Shown here one piece after another: positions 56,271 through 64,000 of a stretch of 64,000 nucleotides of DNA. Numbering within the stretch: the stretch's first letter is position 1; each line of letters starts with the position of its first letter. Made by a program: the position numbers and the translations under genes. Location: positions 395,001 to 459,000 of the forward strand of contig JABMCL010001879.1 in assembly GCA_018857735.1 (NCBI GenBank), in the 5' to 3' direction. The notes below the pieces were generated by a model. The model did no database searches. It worked only from the letters and a program-made list of their open reading frames with translations, and was not told the origin of the DNA. The DNA comes from Alviniconcha marisindica. Its lineage: Eukaryota > Mollusca > Gastropoda > Provannidae.

Positions 56271-56300
56271 GTGCCTACCTGCGCGCGCGCGCGTGTGGTT
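56230..56300. repeat. (TG)n and (GC)n run
   Basis: A (TG)n run at about 56236-56268 is followed shortly by GCGCGCGCGCG at 56280. Confidence 0.9.
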
Positions 56301-56669
56301 GAGGTGGGGTTTATGTACTTTGTGTTTACCCGCATGCCAGGTAGGAGTTACCGTAGGCGACTCAGATCTTTGTTGTACTTGTGTTACGTATTTGGAGCGC
56401 TAATTAACTCCCTTGCGTGTTGATTTTTTGTTGTTGTTGTCGTTGTTCTTCTTTCCCCATCCAGCCAGCCATGACGGTTACACCAGGAAGAGGATTAGGG
56501 GAAAATGAAGATGAATGAACCAGGAAGGGCGAAATTAGACCTGCCAAACTACTGGCATGGGGGAGCCCCGATCAGAGGCTGTTGACATTATCGGCATCCT
56601 GTTGTCTCTAGCCACAACGATGGGGCTCAGGCCAAACGCCTGTGGCATTAAGAGTTCCGTGTCAAAACA

Positions 56670-56803
56670 GCTCTGTGTGTGTGTGGGGGGGGGGGGGGGA
56701 GGGGGGGGGGGGGGAGTTCCATGTCAGGATTACCTTCAGCTACAGTAATCTTCATGACATCAAGTGTGTGTGTGTGTGTGTGTGTGCGTTTGCTGTGCCT
56801 GCG

Positions 56804-56880
<77 letters not shown>

Positions 56881-57040
56881 CCCGTGCCTGCGTGTGCAGG
56901 GCGTGCATGTGTGTGTGTGTTTGCGTTTGCCGTGCTTGCGTGTGTAGGGCGTGTGTGTGTGTATGTGCGAGCACGCGCGCGTGCGTACGTGTGTGTGTGT
57001 GCGAGCACGCGCGCGTGCGTACGTGTGTGTGCGTGCGACT
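56670..57040. repeat. Poly-G and (TG)n/(CGTG)n compound array
   Basis: G runs at 56684-56715 precede TG repeats with TGCG interruptions. GCACGCGCGCGTGCGTACGT occurs twice, 50 bp apart, near 56970-57025. Confidence 0.93.
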
Positions 57041-57234
57041 TAATACTGATTTTGCGGGAGAGTGCCCACCAGAATACAATTGTTTAAGGCAGGTCATCCT
57101 TTGTGGACGGATGTTAATAATTACGACTTCTGTCGTTGTGGATTGAAAAAGAGTGCTGTTGGAATGGAAGTAATCTCTCTTCCGAGAAGGGATTGCTCTG
57201 AATAAACCCTTCTGGGAATAAATTAATGTCTCCA

Positions 57235-57287
57235 CAGACACACACACACACACTCTCCCTCTCTCTCTCACACACACACACTCTCTT

Positions 57288-57318
<31 letters not shown>

Positions 57319-57322
57319 AGCA
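57235..57322. repeat. (CA)n/(CT)n alternating microsatellite
   Basis: CACA and CTCT blocks alternate twice over 85 bp. Confidence 0.93.
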
Positions 57323-57340
57323 AGCAGCCAGAAAAACAGT

Positions 57341-60300
57341 ATTATACATTAATTTTATTTTATTTTGAACTGAAAACACAAATTAATAAAGTCTTGTATG
57401 GAGGGGAAAAAAAATGAGGACTGAAAGATAGAGATAGCATAATAATAATTCCATTGTGACAAGACAACGGTTTTTGAAAAGGGAGAACATGAAATTAAGT
57501 TTCTGCTTCTACATACATAACTGGCCTACCAATCACACGAACAGCATAGCCGCTACAGAACAAGAAACTGTGCAGCGGTAATATGATAAAACAGAAAGGT
57601 ACACGTCACAGAGACCCCATGATGAAAAGGTAAACACAAGGAGCCACAACCCTCATTCACACTGACACAAGTTTGCCACAGACGAAACCTTTGTCTCCAT
57701 GGTGTCTTTCTATGGCAGAGTAAACTCGCGATTTTGGCCCAAAAAAAAGAAGAAAAGAAGAAAATAAAAAAAATAAAAGGGGGATGACTAAATCATTTCA
57801 ACAATGCGACTTCTTCTTCTTTCCAAACACTCTATCTCTAGCAGCCAACAAATGATGTGATGATTGTTAGGCGAAAGTTTGTTCTTCACGTTAGACACAT
57901 GATGCTTCAGTTGCTGAAAAGGACAATGGCTCTATTTTTTCCTTCATGACTCAGAATTTGGGGATGGATGATTTCGTCATCAAACATGACTAACTTCCCC
58001 TGATGTTAATATCACTAGCATGTCTGTCAACTTTAAACAACAAAATCCAGATGGACGGCAGCACAGGAAAAAGTGTAGAATGTCTCGAGACATTCTGAAA
58101 TTCCCAACGGTTAAATAACTAATGATGGACACACACACACACACACTTGGGTCACTGGGAGAAAATGAGCCTTATGGCTGTGCCAACAGGCACTGAAACG
58201 TAGAACATAACCATACGTTCTACTCACTGTTCTTAAACTATCAGAATTAAGCAGAAAGGGGAAAAGGGAAAACCGATCAACTTGACCAACTTGACTACCC
58301 TTTCTTTTTGATGAACGTTCTTTTTTTGACCATGCTTGCTGACTTGGATCGTGAGAAATGGAACACACGCAAAACGTGCGTGATATAAAAGTAACACTAA
58401 GAAGAAATCTGTTCCGAAAATTGTGCACTGTTTTGTACTGTCCCATTAACAACAAAGCATTCTTCACAACCTTTGGTTTGTTTTCACACTAAAAGTGTCC
58501 TGCAACAGTTATGATATAAATTGAGGTTACTGTCTGCCTAGTGTGACCAAAAAGTCACCACACCACAAACACAAGACTGTATTTGAGTCTTTGGTGTGAC
58601 TAAGAGCATCGCCATGAAAATACAATTATTCGGTGTTGTTTTTACAGTGCAGCTCCTCATGGCAAATCTGTGTCAAATAAATTATATAAAAAAATATTCT
58701 TTTTAAAAGAAGAAAAGAAAGGAAAGAAAAAAGAAGAAGGGGGGAACCCGGAACAACAGACATTGTATATAACAGCAAGAGATTACTTTACATAACAATG
58801 TATTCTTGGCACTGCATGGACACGTAGATGTGATAGCTTCACCACCAACAACTACATCAAGTTATAATGTGGAAGTGTATACAACGTGTAGATCTATCAC
58901 AATATTGCCATTTTCGGCTGCTTTCGAATAAAGTAACAGCATTCACTTGCATATTGATTGCAATCATAATTCTTATACCTTCACTGGTACTTTCTTTGAC
59001 AGGAATAGTTACTTGATCTTTTGTAGTCAACCACAAAGGCGATAAAAGAAAAAGAAAAGAGCTCGGCAACTTTGAGAAGAAGTCTATGATACTGTGAGAC
59101 GTTTTCTGGGGGAAATGAGAAGAGGCCCCACTGCTGAAGCAAAAAATCCTAAATAAAATTGCCCCCCAACCCCTCCTCCAAAGAACAGTAATGCTAATAC
59201 AAAATACACATTGTAATGAAGGGAAATAATGATTAAATATTGAATAATTCTTTTAATTTGAAGTACAATTATGTGTTACTTTATGTAACACTTACATAAG
59301 GACATCGGCAATACACTGAGGATCTTTGTAAGCAGTCTGTAATAAAACCAAAAGATCACAAATTCCCACTGAAGTGCATGTGGCTGGCTACTCGGAGTTT
59401 AAACTGCACCATGTCCATGGCATACAAGTAGACATAAACATCTGCAAAGTTAAACCTGCAAGCTATTATTGCAGCGGCTGTCAACCAAACTTCTAATGGA
59501 AGGGGACAAGTGATTTTTTCAGGAGATGCATAGTGAAAGTAACACAGCTGTCATTCAAAAAGGTGTCATGTGCTTCTCTCAACACTGGTCTTACAAAGTT
59601 TCACCAAAGCACTGCATGTTAACATTCTCGCAATCACCGTATGTGGTTGTATGTTTATGTTGACTAGGCACAAATTGTGAGACAACAAGTTACGTGACTA
59701 GTCTAGAGTAGATCCTCTGAAAGAATGTTGGGCTAGAAAGTACTTGAAACATTATTATACATACATCTGCACATGCACAAAGTAAATATCCCTTCATCAT
59801 TTCATGGACAGATTCTTGTTTGACTCATATTGTCATGTATAAAAAATATTAGAAAAAACATTATGCTACATGACAACAAAAAGTTTGTATTTATAAATGT
59901 AAAACTTTATAATTATATGCAAATTCACAATCACCTTCACTTTTCTTTCCATGGACGGACTCAGTGCAAGACAATGACCTAGAAAATCACCCATAATCTT
60001 AATGCAGTAAAATATATAAAAGAGAAAATATGTTTAATACAATTCAGTTTGGACTGATATGGTTTTTAACACCCAGTCAACCATAAGGGTTACATCAAAG
60101 CATATACTGACCAACCAACCAGAACAACAAAGTGTGAACATTATTTTGACAATCAAGATCAAGTTTCAGACAGTGTGTAAAACCTATCATTCAGTTCATA
60201 CAATCATAGACCAACAAATGTGATAAGCCCAGGCCTTGCGTACAATGTTCTGACATAGAGAGGACCACAACCAAGCAGACAGGTCAACAATGAGCCGGTT

Positions 60301-63226
60301 CGACAGAAGAAACATGTTAGAGAGAAACTGAACATGTTGATTTGCCACAGATGAGTGAAGCCTGACAATTAGAGCTCCTGAACAAACTGGGACAACAACA
60401 ACAACAAAATCTCCGTTCTCATCACAATCAAATCCACTTTCAGCACCATTACTTTAAGAGTTTAAAACAGGTTATTCTTAAAGACACTTCAGACTAAGGG
60501 TGAGACAGGCAGGGGTAGCTCCGTGGTACAGTGTCCGACTGAAAAGCCAGGCACAACGCTGACACAGGTTCAAGTCCCCAGAGTTGAAAGGGATTTTTTT
60601 TGCTCAGAGTCAACTTTCAGTGCAGACTCTCCTACAATGTCCATACAGCCCCAGTGCGCATGTTAAAAATTGCAAACACTGGCAGCCATACCATTGTTTG
60701 GACAAATGTCACATGAAAATGCTGCACACATTGGTAGGAATGGGTAGCACAGCTCTCATGGCTGCTGTGCCGTACCCAGGTATGGTGACCCAAATTTCCC
60801 ACAAGGGACAATGAAGTACTTAAAAAATAAAACTTATGAAAGTCCCCCCTACAGGTTTTCTTTAGGACTCTCACTCTAAGTACTCTACCTCCAAAAATGT
60901 ATCTGTACCTGATTTCTGAAGGGGTGTCAAGGGGGGGGGGGGGGGGGGGGGGAGAGACTAGGTGAAGGTTCATGGGGTGTAACTTAAGGGTAAAAAAATC
61001 AGCACTAAGGAACATAAATCTGAATAATAATTCATAGGCTACTGATAAAGCATAATCATTATTAGAAGTTTCGTTGTCAACCAATATTAATACTTCCTAG
61101 TCTGAAGTGCCCTTTGCCATCACAACCTTTGAAAATGTCCTCCAACAAATGATTCAACACAAGTACATGTCAAATGTAATCTAATGTGCATACAAAATAA
61201 TATATCATATCAAACATAGTAACAGAGATTTGAGGAATAAACAACACATACACAAGGTACATCATGTACATAGTTTTCCCAAGAGAATATTACTTCAGAG
61301 TGATTCTGGTTCATGCATTCTGTACATCTTTTTTACATATATATATATTTAAATGTTACATTTCTCATCAGTTCTTTGTACAGAAAAAAGATCATTACAC
61401 GTATAGTCCTGACTCTTTCTATTAATCATACAGATGAGAATACAACAAAGCACGTGATGAAGATTTGATGGTGAACCATTTTCAAATTTAACTGACCACT
61501 TAGACCAACCCCCGTTCGAGAGTGCTACTGAACAGTTCCACAAATGTCAGCAAACTATAAAACCATAATTAATTTTGAAAAGACAGTACAATTTTTTGAT
61601 TCGGTTCCTGTCAAGTGCACAGCTGCTTTCTTTTTGACCTGAAGATTCTTAGTGTTCAATCACATGTTAACAGGTATATATATAATGTATATATATACGC
61701 ATATTTCTTGATGGCTAATATATTCTTTATTCATGCCATACCATAACATCCAAAAGTATGTATGGACATTTATGTGTATGTATGTAAGAACATACACCTT
61801 ACAATTGTTTTTAAATAAAAACAAACGGAAAACAACATAGAAAAATACAACCATGCAACCATAACCATTCACTCCAAAAAACAAAAAACAAAACAAAAAT
61901 GTTCTCAAAACTGAATTAACTGAGGTTATCCACATGAATACCTGACCCAACTTCAGTGGAAGCAATCAGCTGTTGAAAATGGCACCACAGTGCCCATCAA
62001 AAGGTACCCACTGTTGAACTTAAACAGGCTGGAAGTGTTAAAAAATGCAACAATTCCTGGCTCACTGGCATTGGCTCCATGTTACCAGAAGTTAGTTAGT
62101 AACTGGATTTCGAGGTCCTATCAACTGCACATGGTGATGATGAAAACTGAATTTTATTGTACTCTCAGACAAAACCATATGAAAAAAAGGAGGCCTGTAT
62201 TAAACTCTGTCTGCTACACTGCATTAACCATTATTAATTTTCCACAGCAGATTGGTTTATTGAAAAAATTGGGGTAGGGGGAAGAGAAGAAAAAAAAGGA
62301 AGAAAAAAAAAAGGGGGGGGGGGGGGGGGGCTGAATAATAAAAACTACAAAGAGCATGTGTGAGAAAAAGGTTGAAAAATTCCCTCATTAAACAGCAAAG
62401 TTGTGCCTCTAAAGCTAGCCAAGAAGTAAAATACAAAGAAAGAAGTAACTGAAACTAAAATGTTTCAATACCTTCTGCACTTGTGCTGTGTTTAACTAAA
62501 ACTTCACTGTGAGGGTTTTAAATCTAAAACAGTAATAGCCATAAACCTGCCCAGGCTATTAAAGCATCAAATCTCAACATAATTTACATCAGAATTCAGA
62601 TCATGATACAGTAAGTAAGTAACTTCTTGTTGTTTTTCACACCCAGTCAACCAGGATGGTTGTACCAGGACAAAACCACAGCAGATCAAGACTTGATGAT
62701 CATATTTAAAAAAAGAAACACAGACATCACATTTCAAAACATTTGTCTGGAGTTGAAATGTGCGAAAGTTCAACACCTGGTATTTCTTGTGAGCGACAGT
62801 GGTGACCTACATTTCATTTGCAGGATGGAATATTTCATGTATTCTTTCTTCATGAAATACATGAGCCTCCAATGAAGCAATGTCTTTTGCAATGAAAAGC
62901 AAACCTCCTTCCAACAGAACTATTACACGAAAAAGAATTTACATGAATACAACATTAAATCTTACTTCAATGTTTGCTTCATCGGTTCCATAACAAAAAT
63001 AACCGTAAGTGTTCATTTTTGTAAGTGAACAAAAACAACTTGCTTCATTCTGGCACGAAAAGGAAAGCCTCAACAACTCTCATGCATTCCATTCATTACC
63101 CTAGACTTGGTTTCAGACATCTCTCTGAGTGAAGATTCGACCATCCACATCATCAGCAGTCACAACCTTCAGAGTGCCAGGCAGGGCACGTCTGTCATCT
63201 GTCAGCGCGCCATGTCCTGCTGCAGC
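57341..63226. other. Low-repeat AT-rich interval, no gene recognised
   Basis: About 5.9 kb lacks the dense minisatellites of the rest of the window. It contains one SINE (60508), two G runs and a few short (CA)n or (TA)n tracts, and no convincing coding exon on either strand. On the minus strand, tandem AATAAA-type hexamers lie near 57353-57367, where a minus-strand transcript could end. Confidence 0.4.
60508..60838 (+). mobile_element. tRNA-derived SINE family 1, near full length
   Basis: GGGGTAGCTCCGTGGTACAG (A-box region), GGTTCAAGTCC (B box), GAGTCAACTTTCAGTGCAGA, CACTGGCAGCCATACCATTG, GGTAGGAATGGGTAGC, and tail CCCACAAGGGACAATGAAGT, then an A-rich end. It is more complete at the 3' end than the copy at 4779. 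Confidence 0.88.
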
Positions 63227-63660
63227 TCAGCACAACCCTTGCTTTTCCCGTCTCTTCATGAAAGACACCGCCCAGAAACTCACAACGTTGCCGGCAGCAA
63301 CAGCCAGTGTTCTCTGTATAAGTACAGCTTGATACACCCCCTGTCACTGCAACTTGTTCTTTTGTCACTGCAACCTGTCCTTTAGTTCCAAACAGGGAGG
63401 AAAAGAATCATACTTATAGCTTTACATTTTTACTTTGTGCAGAAAGTGAAGTTGTTGTTTTTTTGGTTTTGGTTTGGGGGGGGGGGGATATCAACAGCTG
63501 TCAGCTGGAGACCTCCTGACTTTCTGATTTAACATGTTAGGGTAACAGTAAAAGTGTGATGCATTAGCATCAACAGTTGATGGTTGAAATGGTCTGTGTG
63601 GCTGAGAGGAAAATGGCTTGCTCCACAATGATCTGTAGACCTGAGTGAAAAGCTGGGAAC

Positions 63661-64000
63661 TGCAGTGACTATGTGCTCCACCATGGCTGTATACACGCTG
63701 CAGTGACAGCACCTAGATGTACATTGCGCTGTCTCATGCAGCTGTGCCTAACTCCACATTGTGCATGCTGCAATGACTGTCCCTAGTTGTACTGCTGTAC
63801 ATGTTGCACTGACTGCACTTGGCTGTACACTGTGCATGTTGCAGTGACTGTGCCTGGCTATACACATATTGCAACAACCTGGATTGTACCTGGCTGAACA
63901 TGTTGCAATGACTGCAACTGTACCTAGCTGTACACTGTACATGTTGCAATGACTGTGGGTGTACTGTACATAGCACTGTTGCAGTGACTGTGCCTGGCTG
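63661..64000. repeat. ~40-48 bp minisatellite running off the window
   Basis: Seven or more degenerate units share GTACATGTTGCAATGACTGT and CCTGGCTGTACA. The array continues past 64000. Confidence 0.85.

Noticed and set aside
63491..63976. Minus-strand Cys/His/Gln-rich frames
   Set aside because: They arise from the terminal minisatellite and show no splice or domain support.

Overview
The window is intron-rich animal genomic DNA crowded with (CA)n, (CT)n and homopolymer tracts, minisatellites, tRNA-derived SINEs and a decayed LINE. The protein variants, compact orthologue structures and repeat types suggest an invertebrate. My best guess is a mollusc, probably a gastropod; that is an inference from memory of similar repeats and not a search result.

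Three complete nuclear protein-coding genes can be built exon by exon, with GT-AG introns and continuous reading phase. (1) Positions 380-13457, plus strand: tyrosine aminotransferase (TAT), 11 coding exons, 429 aa. (2) Positions 23803-32612, minus strand: flap endonuclease 1 (FEN1), 12 coding exons, 380 aa, with every catalytic carboxylate and the PCNA-binding box present. (3) Positions 32908-49050, plus strand: the nucleolar DEAD-box RNA helicase DDX27, 20 coding exons, 764 aa, with an unusual Gly/Lys-rich repeat tail. FEN1 and DDX27 are divergent, with only 295 bp between their start codons, so they very likely share a bidirectional promoter. TAT is metabolic (first step of tyrosine breakdown). 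FEN1 (DNA replication and repair) and DDX27 (ribosome biogenesis) are both proliferation-linked, which fits a shared promoter.

Layout: 1-379 upstream of TAT; 380-13457 TAT, including a 1.4 kb almost pure pyrimidine tract in intron 6; 13458-23802 intergenic, with minisatellites, a probable MITE, SINEs and the FEN1 3' flank; 23803-49050 the FEN1/DDX27 pair; 49051-57340 repeat-dense DNA with an inverted repeat, a C/G hairpin, a LINE RNase H remnant and two full-length SINEs of one family; 57341-63650 quieter, AT-rich sequence that might be a long 3' UTR of a minus-strand gene entering from the right; 63661-64000 a minisatellite that runs off the window.

The most unusual pattern is that tandem repeats repeatedly start on, or copy across, exon-intron edges. 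Copies of real splice sites with flanking coding sequence occur at TAT exons 1, 6 and 9, FEN1 exons 6 and 8, and DDX27 exons 9 and 12. Repeats also abut the acceptors of TAT exons 8 and 11 and DDX27 exon 15. This leaves many decoy splice sites; one would insert 26 residues in frame into TAT. One duplication (DDX27 exon 9) carries a TTAA-flanked MITE in one copy and the empty site in the other, which documents the insertion mechanism within this window.
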